A stretch of DNA of 64,000 nucleotides, taken from NCBI RefSeq assembly GCF_026805545.1, contig NZ_JAPRFR010000001.1:992001-1056000 (forward strand), in the 5' to 3' direction. Made by a program: the position numbers and the translations under genes. The notes beneath the pieces were generated by a model. That model was not told the DNA's origin. It ran no database searches and saw only the letters and a list, made by a program, of their open reading frames with translations. The stretch comes from Aerococcus kribbianus (GTDB taxonomy: Bacteria > Bacillota > Bacilli > Lactobacillales > Aerococcaceae). How positions within the stretch are numbered: position 1 is the stretch's first letter; each line of letters opens with the position of its first letter. This document shows, one piece after another, positions 43,981 through 53,096 of this stretch.

Positions 43981-44646
43981 ATGAATACAATTATTTTTGA
44001 TATGGATGGCGTAATTGTTGATTCTGAATATACTTATTTACAATCTAAAACCAAAATTTTAAATCAGCTAGGCTATGATAAGGATATCAGTTATCAATAT
44101 CAATTTATGGGAACAACCTATCAATATATGTGGGAAAAAATGAAAGAAGAGTTAAATCTAGAAGAATCGGTTGATTATTACATTAATTTGATGAATCAAG
44201 AAAGACAAAATATGATTAACGAAGATGGGGTAAAGGCAATAAAAGGAGTCCAAACTTTCATCGCTGAAGCCTATCGAATGGGCTTTAAATTAGGTGTCGC
44301 ATCTAGCTCGCCAATAGTTGAAATTAAACGTAATTTAACGGAATTGGAACTAATTAATTATTTTGATGTTTATGTTTCTGGCGAAGAAGTAAATAATTCA
44401 AAACCTTTTCCAGATATTTATCAATATGCAATGGAAAAACTAGATAAAAAGCCTTATGAATGTATAGCAATTGAAGACACACTGAATGGGGCCACATCTG
44501 CAAATAGGGCGGATTTATATTGTGTTGGGTTTAAAAACCCAGATTATCCAGCACAAGATTTATCATTAGCAGATAAGGTAGTCACATCTTTTAAAGATCT
44601 CGATTTGCAAGCACTAAAGCATTTAAATAGAGAGGGAAGAGAATGA
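43981..44646 (+). CDS. HAD-family phosphatase, beta-phosphoglucomutase-like
   Basis: The 221-residue HAD subfamily IA protein has motif I IIFDMDGVIVDSE (nucleophile near residue 8), a helical cap, motif II GVASSSP and motif III with IEDTLNGATSA. Relatives include beta-phosphoglucomutases and sugar-phosphate phosphatases. I start it at ATG 43981 after CAGGAGG. It overlaps the aldolase gene by four bases (ATGA), which places it in the sorbitol operon. Its substrate may be a hexitol or hexose phosphate. Confidence 0.84.
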   Translation: MNTIIFDMDGVIVDSEYTYLQSKTKILNQLGYDKDISYQYQFMGTTYQYMWEKMKEELNLEESVDYYINLMNQERQNMINEDGVKAIKGVQTFIAEAYRMGFKLGVASSSPIVEIKRNLTELELINYFDVYVSGEEVNNSKPFPDIYQYAMEKLDKKPYECIAIEDTLNGATSANRADLYCVGFKNPDYPAQDLSLADKVVTSFKDLDLQALKHLNREGRE

Positions 44647-45311
44647 ATTTAATTATAGACTCAGCCAATACTTGTAAAATCAAAGACTATTTAACGTATT
44701 TACCAGTCGTTGGGGTGACAACAAATCCATCAATATTAAAAAAAGAAGGTAATATTGATGTAATCGAACATTTAACAGAAATAAGAAATATAATTGGAAA
44801 AAATCGAACCCTACATGTACAAACAATTGCTTCAGATTATACAGGAATGATGGAAGATGCTAAAAAAATAGCGGAGTCAATTGGCAAAGATGTTTATATA
44901 AAAATTCCTTGTTCAAAAACGGGTCTAAAAGTTATTAAGGAATTGAAAAATGAAGGGTATAATATCACCGCAACTGCCATTTATTCTGAAATCCAAGCGT
45001 TACTAGCACTTGCAAATGGAGCAGATTATTTAGCTCCCTATGTCAATCGGATGGAAAATCTGAATACCAATCCATATACAGTAATTTCTAATATTAGAAA
45101 TTATATTGATCATAATAATCATGATACGAAGATACTTGCGGCGAGTTTTAAAAATGTTAATCAGGTATTAGAATCTTTGCATAAGGGTGCACATACTGTG
45201 ACAGTAGGAGCAGAGGTAGTAGATAAATTCTTAGATGATGCAAATATCAATAAAGCTATCACCGATTTTTCAAATGATTGGGAAGAAATACACGGTAACT
45301 TGAATATATAA
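44643..45311 (+). CDS. Fructose-6-phosphate aldolase-like protein (transaldolase family)
   Basis: The 222-residue protein aligns with E. coli FSA/TalC: GVTTNPSIL, Schiff-base lysine in VYIKIP, ATAIYSEIQALLALANGADYLAPYVNRM and ILAASFKN. A Gln in HVQTIAS at the place of the FSA Gln59, where true transaldolases have Glu, favours aldolase chemistry (fructose 6-phosphate to dihydroxyacetone and glyceraldehyde 3-phosphate). Its place after the sorbitol genes, whose product is fructose 6-phosphate, fits. Activity is inferred. Confidence 0.84.
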   Translation: MNLIIDSANTCKIKDYLTYLPVVGVTTNPSILKKEGNIDVIEHLTEIRNIIGKNRTLHVQTIASDYTGMMEDAKKIAESIGKDVYIKIPCSKTGLKVIKELKNEGYNITATAIYSEIQALLALANGADYLAPYVNRMENLNTNPYTVISNIRNYIDHNNHDTKILAASFKNVNQVLESLHKGAHTVTVGAEVVDKFLDDANINKAITDFSNDWEEIHGNLNI

Positions 45312-45312
45312 A

Positions 45313-45611
45313 AGAGACAAAATGAGGCTGGGCAAAAATCCCAGCCTCTTTGTAATATATGAACATTAATCTCTTAGTTGGGCTCGCCAAAGCAAGAGCT
45401 TCGGATATTTGTCCAATAGACTAAAAGATTTAAGTTCAAATCTTTTGTCTATTGGATCAAATCACTCGCTCTTACCACTTTTGCTCACAGTCTTTTAATC
45501 GAGTTCTGAAATGCAGCTCCTTCGACTGTTTCCTAAAGTGTGCAGGATAGGTTTCTCCTGTCCTGCACACTTTAATCCAAGGATTCTGTTCTTAGTGACT
45601 TTTGTTCCAGC
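45313..45611 (-). repeat. Modular hairpin repeat, locus R4 (inverted orientation)
   Basis: Read on the minus strand the element begins near 45611 with a degenerate module containing the strong inner stem AAAGTGTGCAGGA / TCCTGCACACTTT. It continues with a type-A module (AAGAGC / GCTCTT; CCAATAGAC / GTCTATTGG, about 45370-45495). It ends in the hairpin GAGGCTGGG / CCCAGCCTC (45324-45348). It lies between convergent talC-like and nagB genes and can terminate both. Confidence 0.75.
45321..45350. terminator. Terminator hairpin after the aldolase gene (end of repeat R4)
   Basis: GAGGCTGGG (45324-45332) / CCCAGCCTC (45340-45348) lies 12 bp beyond the aldolase-like stop codon. Short T-runs occur on both sides. 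Confidence 0.7.
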
Positions 45612-45642
45612 CTCATTTCGTATTATTTTTTATAATAATGCA

Positions 45643-46350
45643 TTACTTCTCCAACAATTTTGCGGCTTCTTTATCTAATAAAACAGTCACATTGGGATGA
45701 TTTTGTAAAATAGAGGCCGGTACTTCAGATGTAACAGGTCCTTCAATCATGGCTTTGATGGCTTCGGCTTTATTTTCTCCAAAGGCGAGTAAAAGGATTT
45801 GTGAAGCAGACATGATTGAAGCCAATCCCATGGAATAAGCTTGAGTAGGGACTTCTGATTGGTCAGAGAAGAATCTCGAATTTGCCATAATGGTTTCTTG
45901 AGTAAGATCAACTAACCGTGTTTTTTCAGTGCTGGAAGAGCCTGGTTCGTTGAAACCGATGTGGCCATTTTGACCAATTCCTAGTAGTTGTAAGTCAATG
46001 GGATTCTCTGCCAAAACGGTATTATAACGGTCGATTTCTTCGGATACATTAGTATTCTCTCCATTGGGAATATAGGTTTTCTTGAAGGGTTTAGCGTTGA
46101 AAAGATGTTCTTCCATAAAATAAGCATAAGATTGTGGATGATTTGCTGGTAAGCCGTAGTATTCATCAAGATTAATAGCTATTGCATCGGAAAAATCGAG
46201 TGAAGAGTCAATTAATTGTTCGTATAATGCTTCGGGAGTTGATCCTGTTGCTAAGCCAAATACGTTCTGATTTTTTTCTAAAGCTTTTTCAAAAAAGTCT
46301 ACTGCTTTTTTCGAAGCCTCGTGTGCATTTTCAAAAATTTGGATATCCAT
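45643..46350 (-). CDS. nagB: Glucosamine-6-phosphate deaminase
   Basis: The 235-residue enzyme converts glucosamine 6-phosphate to fructose 6-phosphate and ammonia. It shows GLATGSTPEALYEQLI, the active-site NLDEYYGLP, and GIGQNGHIGFNEPGS with the catalytic His. It is the short form typical of Firmicutes. I use the ATG at 46350 after AAGGAGG; the longer frame to 46389 has no such site. It is divergent from mtlA and feeds amino sugars, for example those handled by nanE, into glycolysis. Confidence 0.94.
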   Translation of the reverse strand: MDIQIFENAHEASKKAVDFFEKALEKNQNVFGLATGSTPEALYEQLIDSSLDFSDAIAINLDEYYGLPANHPQSYAYFMEEHLFNAKPFKKTYIPNGENTNVSEEIDRYNTVLAENPIDLQLLGIGQNGHIGFNEPGSSSTEKTRLVDLTQETIMANSRFFSDQSEVPTQAYSMGLASIMSASQILLLAFGENKAEAIKAMIEGPVTSEVPASILQNHPNVTVLLDKEAAKLLEK

Positions 46351-46461
46351 TATAATTCCTCCTTGTAATCGGTTTGATAACAACATCATTATAACACATG
46401 CCGTTTATTTCCTCAGAAAGTGCTGGCACATTGTTTGTGCCAAATTTGCGTTCGCTCACTA

Positions 46462-46501
46462 TTGTAACCGTTTGTTAAAGCATTTACTATAGAAGTAGTA
46501 T
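46462..46501 (+). promoter_or_regulatory. Putative mtlA promoter with weak cre-like site
   Basis: TTGTTA (46472-46477), an 18-nt spacer and TAGTAT (46496-46501) form a plausible promoter. TTGTAACCGTTTGTT (46462-46476) overlaps the -35 and resembles a catabolite-responsive element at 11 of 14 positions. Both assignments are tentative. Confidence 0.4.
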
Positions 46502-46522
46502 TGAAATAAAGGAGAGAGAACA

Positions 46523-48322
46523 ATGTCGCAAGAAAAATCAAATGCAGGGTTTAAATCTGCTATACAGAAATTAGGCTCCTACTTATCAAGTATGGTAATG
46601 CCTAATATTGGATCATTTATTGCTTGGGGGATTATCACGGCCCTATTTATTTCTGATGGTTGGTTGCCTAATGAGGCTTTAGCTAACTTGGTTGGCCCAA
46701 TGCGGGATTACTTATTACCAATTCTAATTGGTTATACAGGGGGCTCGATGGTATATGAGCAACGAGGCGCTGTAACTGGTGCAATCGCTACAATGGGGGC
46801 TATTGTAGGTGCTTCAGAAATTATAACCGGACAACCTACTGTGCCAATGTTTATTGGTGCCATGGTTTTAGGTCCGCTAGGTGGATGGGTCATCAAGAAA
46901 TTTGATGAACACTTTAGTGACAAGATTCCATCTGGTTTTGAAATGTTAGTTAATAACTTTTCAGTCGGTATAATTGGTTTCTTACTGGTATTAGTTGGTT
47001 TTTATGCGGTGGGACCATTTGTGTCTGGAATGACAACCTTATTTGAGACTGGTGTAGACTGGATTATTAGCCAAAGATTATTACCATTGGCAAATGTTTT
47101 TATTGAGCCAGCTAAGATTCTATTCTTAAATAACGCGATTAATCATGGTATTTTGACACCATTAGGCTCTCAACAAGTGGCTGAAATGGGCCGTTCTGTA
47201 CTTTATCTATTAGAGGCAAACCCTGGTCCAGGACTAGGTGTTTTATTAGCATTTAGTGTATTTGGTAAAGGGTCTGCAAAAGCTTCTTCACCAGGAGCTA
47301 TTATTATTCACTTCCTTGGTGGTATCCATGAGATTTACTTCCCATACGTGATGATGAAACCTTTATTGTTCCTAGCCGTTATTTTAGGTGGTATCTCTGG
47401 AACCTTTACTTTCCAACTGTTGAATGCTGCGTTGACAGGACCTGCTTCACCAGGATCAATAATTGCGATTATTGGAATGACTGCACCTGGTACTTATATT
47501 GGAGTCATTGCAGGTGTTTTAGTGGCTACTTTAGTTTCCTTCTTAGTGGCTGCGGCTATCATCAAAATGGATAAAAATACTGAAGAAGGCGATTTTGAAG
47601 CAGCACAACGGTCAACACAATCTGCCAAAGCAGAATCCAAAGGGCAAACGACTGAGCTAAATGCTAGTGAACAAAATGAGGTTCCAGCACCAGAAGATAT
47701 TAATCAAATTATTTTTGCTTGTGATGCTGGTATGGGCTCTAGTGCAATGGGTGCTTCTTTATTACGGAAGAAAGCGAAAACTATTGGTTATGATATTCCG
47801 ATTACCAATATGGCAATTAGTAAGTTGAAGGATGAATCGGGAACATTAATTATTACGCAGGAAGAATTGACTAATCGTGCCATGAAACAAGCACCTCATG
47901 GGTCTCATGTATCGGTGGGGAATTTCTTAGATGGTGATCGTTATGATGATATCTTAAATGAAATGCAAAATAAATCGGAAGAAGATGTTGCTACAAGTAA
48001 TGACTCAAATGTAGCATCTGGCCATTCAAGTCTGGATATGTCAACGATTAATGAAATTATTTTCCCTTACCATGCTGATTATCCAGCTAGTCCAGTAATG
48101 GGGGCATCCTTATTACGAAATGAATTACGCAATGAAGGCAAAGAAATTACTGTACACGCGGTAGAAGAAAATGAAATCGAATTAAGTGCCAATGCCTTAT
48201 TAATTAGTGATAAGGAAACATTAGCGCAATTACAAACAATTGAGCAGTCACAGGTTTATGAAGTGTCTCACTTATATGAGGAATCAGCTTATAAGGAACT
48301 GCTTGAAACAGTCACTCAATAA
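46523..48322 (+). CDS. mtlA: PTS mannitol-specific EIICB with a second degenerate EIIB domain
   Basis: The 599-residue permease imports mannitol as mannitol 1-phosphate. Residues 1-340 are the EIIC membrane domain (LVNNFSVGIIGFLLVLVGF; GSAKASSPGAIIIHFLGGIHEIYFPYVMMKP). An EIIB with phospho-cysteine Cys400 (FACDAGMGSSAMGASLLRKK) follows. A second EIIB-like stretch (FPYHADYPASPVMGASLLRNE, about residues 510-599) has Tyr516 where the cysteine belongs. No EIIA is fused; mtlF supplies it. Confidence 0.93.
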   Translation: MSQEKSNAGFKSAIQKLGSYLSSMVMPNIGSFIAWGIITALFISDGWLPNEALANLVGPMRDYLLPILIGYTGGSMVYEQRGAVTGAIATMGAIVGASEIITGQPTVPMFIGAMVLGPLGGWVIKKFDEHFSDKIPSGFEMLVNNFSVGIIGFLLVLVGFYAVGPFVSGMTTLFETGVDWIISQRLLPLANVFIEPAKILFLNNAINHGILTPLGSQQVAEMGRSVLYLLEANPGPGLGVLLAFSVFGKGSAKASSPGAIIIHFLGGIHEIYFPYVMMKPLLFLAVILGGISGTFTFQLLNAALTGPASPGSIIAIIGMTAPGTYIGVIAGVLVATLVSFLVAAAIIKMDKNTEEGDFEAAQRSTQSAKAESKGQTTELNASEQNEVPAPEDINQIIFACDAGMGSSAMGASLLRKKAKTIGYDIPITNMAISKLKDESGTLIITQEELTNRAMKQAPHGSHVSVGNFLDGDRYDDILNEMQNKSEEDVATSNDSNVASGHSSLDMSTINEIIFPYHADYPASPVMGASLLRNELRNEGKEITVHAVEENEIELSANALLISDKETLAQLQTIEQSQVYEVSHLYEESAYKELLETVTQ

Positions 48323-48365
48323 GGTCATACTATAATAGAGTAAAGACTAATGAGGGGCGATAGGG

Positions 48366-50432
48366 ATGTTTTTTTCAGAAAGGGAGAAACAGATTATAAA
48401 ATTACTTTGTTCTAAGTCGCAAGGGGTGGCCTTGGCGGACTTAGAGCAAGTATTGAAGGTGAGTCGACGAACGGTTTATCGCGAAATTGCAAATCTAGAA
48501 AAAAGTTTGGATTCACTAGGAATGAAATTAAAGAAATCGCGTCATCAAGGGTATTATCTTGTCGCCACTGAGTCAGAAAAACATGCATTGTGGCAGCAAA
48601 TAACCCAACAGAATTTTGTCAATTTCTCTAAACAAGAAAGACAAGATGCAATTGCCCTAGTTTTATTAACCAAGGAGCAGCGCGATAGTATTGAGAGTTT
48701 AGCGATTGATTTTCAAGTGAGTACCAGAACGATTCAAAATGATTTAAATAGTATAAAGACGATTTTTGACTATTATCAAGTAGAATTAAAGAATTTAAAT
48801 GAGATTAAAGTTCAAATCGTTGGTAATGAAATTAAAATCAGACAACTGATTGTTTACTTACTAGATCGTAATATAAAAGCCTTTGAACTCTTTCACTTTT
48901 TGCGGGAGCTAACTAGTGAAAAGGAGACTTCAAATTATAATCATTTTTTCCTCTCTGTTTTTCCGCAAGTGATTTATGAACAAGTAAGTGCTCTTGTTGA
49001 CTCTAATTTATATCACGAAAATATCGTTCAACTGCCAGATAATCAATTGAAAAAAACATTACTTAATCTTTTAGTGAATGTTTATCGCATGCGTTTGTCG
49101 CATTCTATTCACATGAATAGTTTGGAAAAAGGCTTATCTGCTCACTATTTACGCTTGGCTTATAAAATTTATACTATAATTTTTTCAGACACTGTGAATA
49201 CGAGTATCAGTATGGGAGAAAGGGTTTATTTTGCTCACCAACTAGAGGGAATGAATTTTAATCGGTCCCAAGATATTTTCTCAAATGACTTTGATGCGAC
49301 ACTCACTTATCAAGTAACGGAACTGATCCGGCAAGTGTCTCATTTAACAGGGTATAATTTTAGGGAAGACCGCGTTTTATCGATCGATTTGTTGGCTCAC
49401 ATGGAAGCTGCTGTTAATCGTTCAGATCATCTGACCTTAAATGAACCGGATGTCTTATCGAAGATGACTGCACGTTATCCCTATATTCTTGAAAGTGTCA
49501 AAAAAAGCATTAAAACCGTCTTCCCTGACTTAGTATTTAATTCAGAGGAAATTGCGTATATTGTTTTACATTTTGCTTCTGCGATTGAACGTCAACCGCT
49601 TACCAAATCAGTTAAAGTGGCGATTGTTAGTTCAGGAGGCATTGGTTCGAGTCGTGTGTTAGAAAGCCGTTTTAAAAATAAAATCCCAGAAGTTCATTCT
49701 GTGACCATTTATAAGACGTCACAAATTAATGAATTAAACTCTGAAGATTACCATTTAATTTTGGCGACTGAATATCTACCAAATGTTGGTTTCGATTATC
49801 AAATGATTTCGCCCTTATTATTGGATAATGAAGCAATAAAAATAAGAGAAGAAATTAAAACACTCTCACACAATAGCCCTACAGAAGAAAATAAGGGTTA
49901 TCCGGCCAAAGATGAAAGTAATCGCTTCAAAGAAATGTATCATTTAGTTAATGCTGGTAATCAACTATTAGAACAATTCCAGGTAAGAAACGAACAAGCG
50001 GAAGCGAGCTTATCTGGTACTTTATATAATATTATTGCAAAATTAGATGAGACAATTATTATTAATCCAGCCAATATCACACAAGAAATCGTTAAACGCT
50101 ATCAAGAAGCGCCCATAGGTATTCCAAATTCCAATATTGCCTTATTTCACATCTCTAGTAGCCATGTGAAGGCCGCTTATTTTGCAGTCATCGATTTAGA
50201 TAAGCAATTTGAAATTATGGGAATGGATCAAAAATATATTCAATTACAACGAATTCTCTTAATGTTAGCGCCAATTGATATTAGCAATGAAGAAGAACGA
50301 TTACTAGGTAGTATTTCATCATCAATTATTGATAGTGATTTAAATACTGAGATTTATAAGTATGGCAATGAACAACTCATTTCCCAACTATTAAGTCATT
50401 TATTTGTACAAGCAACCCTCACAAAAGAGTAA
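48366..50432 (+). CDS. mtlR: Mannitol operon activator MtlR (PRD-containing)
   Basis: The 688-residue regulator has N-terminal helix-turn-helix units (ALADLEQVLKVSRRTVYREI; SLAIDFQVSTRTIQNDL), two PRDs, an EIIB(Gat)-like domain and a C-terminal EIIA(Mtl)-like domain (APIGIPNSNIALFHIS). In characterised MtlR proteins the EIIB-like domain has a cysteine. Here the loop reads VAIVSSGGIGSSRVL, with no cysteine. It sits between mtlA and mtlF, the usual Firmicutes place. Confidence 0.92.
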   Translation: MFFSEREKQIIKLLCSKSQGVALADLEQVLKVSRRTVYREIANLEKSLDSLGMKLKKSRHQGYYLVATESEKHALWQQITQQNFVNFSKQERQDAIALVLLTKEQRDSIESLAIDFQVSTRTIQNDLNSIKTIFDYYQVELKNLNEIKVQIVGNEIKIRQLIVYLLDRNIKAFELFHFLRELTSEKETSNYNHFFLSVFPQVIYEQVSALVDSNLYHENIVQLPDNQLKKTLLNLLVNVYRMRLSHSIHMNSLEKGLSAHYLRLAYKIYTIIFSDTVNTSISMGERVYFAHQLEGMNFNRSQDIFSNDFDATLTYQVTELIRQVSHLTGYNFREDRVLSIDLLAHMEAAVNRSDHLTLNEPDVLSKMTARYPYILESVKKSIKTVFPDLVFNSEEIAYIVLHFASAIERQPLTKSVKVAIVSSGGIGSSRVLESRFKNKIPEVHSVTIYKTSQINELNSEDYHLILATEYLPNVGFDYQMISPLLLDNEAIKIREEIKTLSHNSPTEENKGYPAKDESNRFKEMYHLVNAGNQLLEQFQVRNEQAEASLSGTLYNIIAKLDETIIINPANITQEIVKRYQEAPIGIPNSNIALFHISSSHVKAAYFAVIDLDKQFEIMGMDQKYIQLQRILLMLAPIDISNEEERLLGSISSSIIDSDLNTEIYKYGNEQLISQLLSHLFVQATLTKE

Positions 50433-50455
50433 CGAGTAAAGAAAAGGAGTATGAA

Positions 50456-50896
50456 ATGGAATTAAAGGAAACGTTAATTCAACTAAACCAGCAATTCTCT
50501 AATAAGGAGGACGCGATTCGAGCAGCTGGCGAATTATTATTGGCTGATGATGCTATTAAGCCAGAATATGTCGAGTCGATGCTAGAGCGTGAACAAATTG
50601 TTTCAACTTACATGGGGAATTTTGTCGCGATACCTCATGGCACAGATGATGCCAAGGAAGCCGTCAAGCACACAGCAATTTCTTTGGTGCAAGTTCCCCA
50701 TGGCGTTGATTTTTCTACGTCTGAAGAAGAAAATCTGGCCCTATTAGTATTTGGGATTGCAGGGGTAGGCGATGAACACCTTGACTTACTCTCTAAGATA
50801 GCTGTCATCTGTTCGGACAAAGAAAATGTTGTCAAATTAGCAAATGCAAAATCACAATCAGAAATTACTGCAATTATTAAGGAGGCGGAAGTATAG
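50456..50896 (+). CDS. mtlF: PTS mannitol-specific EIIA
   Basis: The 146-residue phosphocarrier holds the phospho-histidine in NFVAIPHGTDDAKE and the family pattern AIRAAGELLLADDAIKPEYVESMLEREQIVSTYMG. It passes phosphate from HPr to Cys400 of MtlA. It ends by overlapping mtlD by one base (TAGTG). Confidence 0.95.
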   Translation: MELKETLIQLNQQFSNKEDAIRAAGELLLADDAIKPEYVESMLEREQIVSTYMGNFVAIPHGTDDAKEAVKHTAISLVQVPHGVDFSTSEEENLALLVFGIAGVGDEHLDLLSKIAVICSDKENVVKLANAKSQSEITAIIKEAEV

Positions 50897-52044
50897 TGAA
50901 ACAAGCTGTACACTTTGGAGCTGGCAATATTGGTCGTGGATTTATCGGTGAAATTCTACATAAGAATGGTTTTCATATTACATTTGTAGACATCAATGAT
51001 GAATTGATTGATGCTTTGAATGAACGGGACCATTATACTGTTGCTTTTGCTGATGAAAAAATGGATAAAACTCAAATCACTGATTTTTCAGGAATTAATA
51101 ACGGAAAAAATCCCGACGCAGTAATTGAAGCCGTGAAAAATGCGGATATTGTAACGACAGCCATTGGACCTAATGTCTTACCTTTTATTGCAGAATTAAT
51201 TGCTAAAGGATTGCAGGCACGCCAAGCAGCGAATAACACCAACGCCCTTGATGTGATTGCATGTGAAAATATGATTGGTGGGTCAGATTATTTATACCAA
51301 GAAGTCATTAAACACTTGGACAATGACACTATTGATTACCTTGCTCAATATGTTGGATTTCCTAATGCAGCCGTTGACCGGATTGTTCCTATCCAATCGC
51401 ATGAAGATCCATTATATGTTTCAGTTGAGCCGTTTAGTGAATGGGTTGTTGATGAAACACATATGAAAGCGACTGATTTGAAGCTATCGGATGTCCTATA
51501 TGTGGATGATTTAGAGCCATATATCGAAAGAAAGTTATTCTCAGTGAACACTGGCCATGCGACCACAGCCTACACTGGACGGTACTATGGTTATGAAACA
51601 ATTGATCAAGCCTTAGAAGACGACCGAATCTTGAATCAACTTAAAGGTGTTTTACAAGAAACCGGTGCCTTATTGGTTGATAAATGGGGATTTGACCCTG
51701 ACCAACACCAAGACTATGCCAATAAAATCGTTCAACGTTTTCAAAATAAATATATTTCAGATGCCATTACCCGAGTGGCCCGGACCCCAATCCGTAAGTT
51801 AGGTTATAACGAACGCTTTATTGGCCCTTTGCGTGAATGCCAAGAGCGTGGCTTAAACTATGATCGATTAAAAGAAACCGTTGCGATGATTTTTAAATAT
51901 GACGATCCAAATGATGCCCAAAGCCAAGAACTTCAAGAAAAATTGACTGATTCTGATTTGGATAGTGTCATTAAAGAAGTGACCGGCTTAACAGATACGC
52001 AATTGATTGCTGAAATCAGTCAAGAAATTGAAAAACTAGCTTAA
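50896..52044 (+). CDS. mtlD: Mannitol-1-phosphate 5-dehydrogenase
   Basis: The 382-residue enzyme oxidises mannitol 1-phosphate to fructose 6-phosphate with NAD. It has an N-terminal Rossmann motif (VHFGAGNIGRGFIGEIL), CENMIGGSDYL and VGFPNAAVDRIVP, and the catalytic Lys in RKLFSVNTGHATTAY. It starts with GTG overlapping the mtlF stop, so translation is coupled. Length is normal. Confidence 0.96.
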   Translation: MKQAVHFGAGNIGRGFIGEILHKNGFHITFVDINDELIDALNERDHYTVAFADEKMDKTQITDFSGINNGKNPDAVIEAVKNADIVTTAIGPNVLPFIAELIAKGLQARQAANNTNALDVIACENMIGGSDYLYQEVIKHLDNDTIDYLAQYVGFPNAAVDRIVPIQSHEDPLYVSVEPFSEWVVDETHMKATDLKLSDVLYVDDLEPYIERKLFSVNTGHATTAYTGRYYGYETIDQALEDDRILNQLKGVLQETGALLVDKWGFDPDQHQDYANKIVQRFQNKYISDAITRVARTPIRKLGYNERFIGPLRECQERGLNYDRLKETVAMIFKYDDPNDAQSQELQEKLTDSDLDSVIKEVTGLTDTQLIAEISQEIEKLA

Positions 52045-52157
52045 TAACTTATGTCATTACTATTTAGTGAGCGTTGTCATATAAAATCGTCAGTTGAATA
52101 CCACGCTCGTTTCCCCTCCTATGTTATACTTAATAAAAACTTGGAAGGAGCAATAGC

Positions 52158-52871
52158 ATGAATCCAGACCAGTTTCAAGCGGCTTTGGCTGACCAAGGCA
52201 TTAACTTATCAGATCATCAGATGGCGCAATTCGCTCGTTATTATGACTTATTGCTAGAATGGAATGAGAAGATTAATCTCACCGCTATCACCGAGCAAGA
52301 AGACGTCTATCTCAAGCATTTTTATGATTCATTGACCTTGGCTTTTTATGAAGACTTTACCAACGATAAAAAATTAGTCGATGTGGGTGCTGGAGCAGGA
52401 TTTCCTAGCATTCCTTTAAAGATTGCTTTTCCTAATCTTGACGTGACGATTGTGGATAGTCTCAATAAGCGAGTAAATTTCTTGAATACGGTAATTTCTG
52501 ACTTAGACTTATCTGGCGTGTCTGCCTACCATGATCGTGCCGAAACTTTTGGCCAAAATCCGGATTTTCGCGGTCAATTTGATGTGGCTACTGCCCGTGC
52601 TGTGGCGCGTCTGAATCTCTTAGCGGAATTTTGTATCCCTTTGTTGAAGAAGGGTGGTCAGTTTTTAGCCATGAAGGCGGCTCAAACCCATGATGAACGC
52701 GAAGAAGCCAATCAGGCCATCGCTACTTTGGGTGGGAAATTTATTGAAGACATTGCTTTTGACCTACCCAATGAGACTGGGGAGCGGCATATTGTGCGGA
52801 TTGAAAAAAGGAAAGAAACCCCTAATAAATATCCACGTCGCCCCGGTAAACCAGCAAAAAATCCTTTGTAA
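52158..52871 (+). CDS. rsmG: 16S rRNA (guanine527-N7)-methyltransferase
   Basis: The 237-residue SAM-dependent methyltransferase modifies G527 in the 530 loop of 16S rRNA. It shows the SAM-binding motif [36 protein letters not shown] and the C-terminal [20 protein letters not shown] seen in homologues. In Firmicutes it follows mnmG and precedes noc/parA. Here a large sugar-uptake block separates it from mnmG and a 9.6-kb accessory block from parA. Confidence 0.96.
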   Translation: MNPDQFQAALADQGINLSDHQMAQFARYYDLLLEWNEKINLTAITEQEDVYLKHFYDSLTLAFYEDFTNDKKLVDVGAGAGFPSIPLKIAFPNLDVTIVDSLNKRVNFLNTVISDLDLSGVSAYHDRAETFGQNPDFRGQFDVATARAVARLNLLAEFCIPLLKKGGQFLAMKAAQTHDEREEANQAIATLGGKFIEDIAFDLPNETGERHIVRIEKRKETPNKYPRRPGKPAKNPL

Positions 52872-52876
52872 ATAAA

Positions 52877-53087
52877 AGGGTGTGAGCAAAAGCGGTAAGA
52901 GCGAGAGATTTGACCCAATAGGCAAAAGATATGAACTTAAATCTTTTAGCCTATTGGACAAATATCCGAAGCGCTTGCTTTTGCGAGCTCGCTATAAGAA
53001 TGAGATGAAAAGCGGTTAGAGCTAAAGATACTTGTTCATATAAAACAAAGCGACTGGGACATAAATCCCAGTCGCTTTGCTTTTTTT
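52877..53087 (+). repeat. Modular hairpin repeat, locus R5, with terminator
   Basis: A type-A module (52884-52998) nearly identical to that in R2 (GCAAAAGC-GGT-AAGAGC with GCGCTT-GCTTTTGC; inner CCAATAGGC / GCCTATTGG) is followed by a truncated module start. The terminator CAAAGCGACTGGGA (53046-53059) / TCCCAGTCGCTTTG (53066-53079) ends in T7 and serves rsmG, and possibly the minus-strand yaaA. Confidence 0.8.
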
Positions 53088-53096
53088 ATCATTAAT

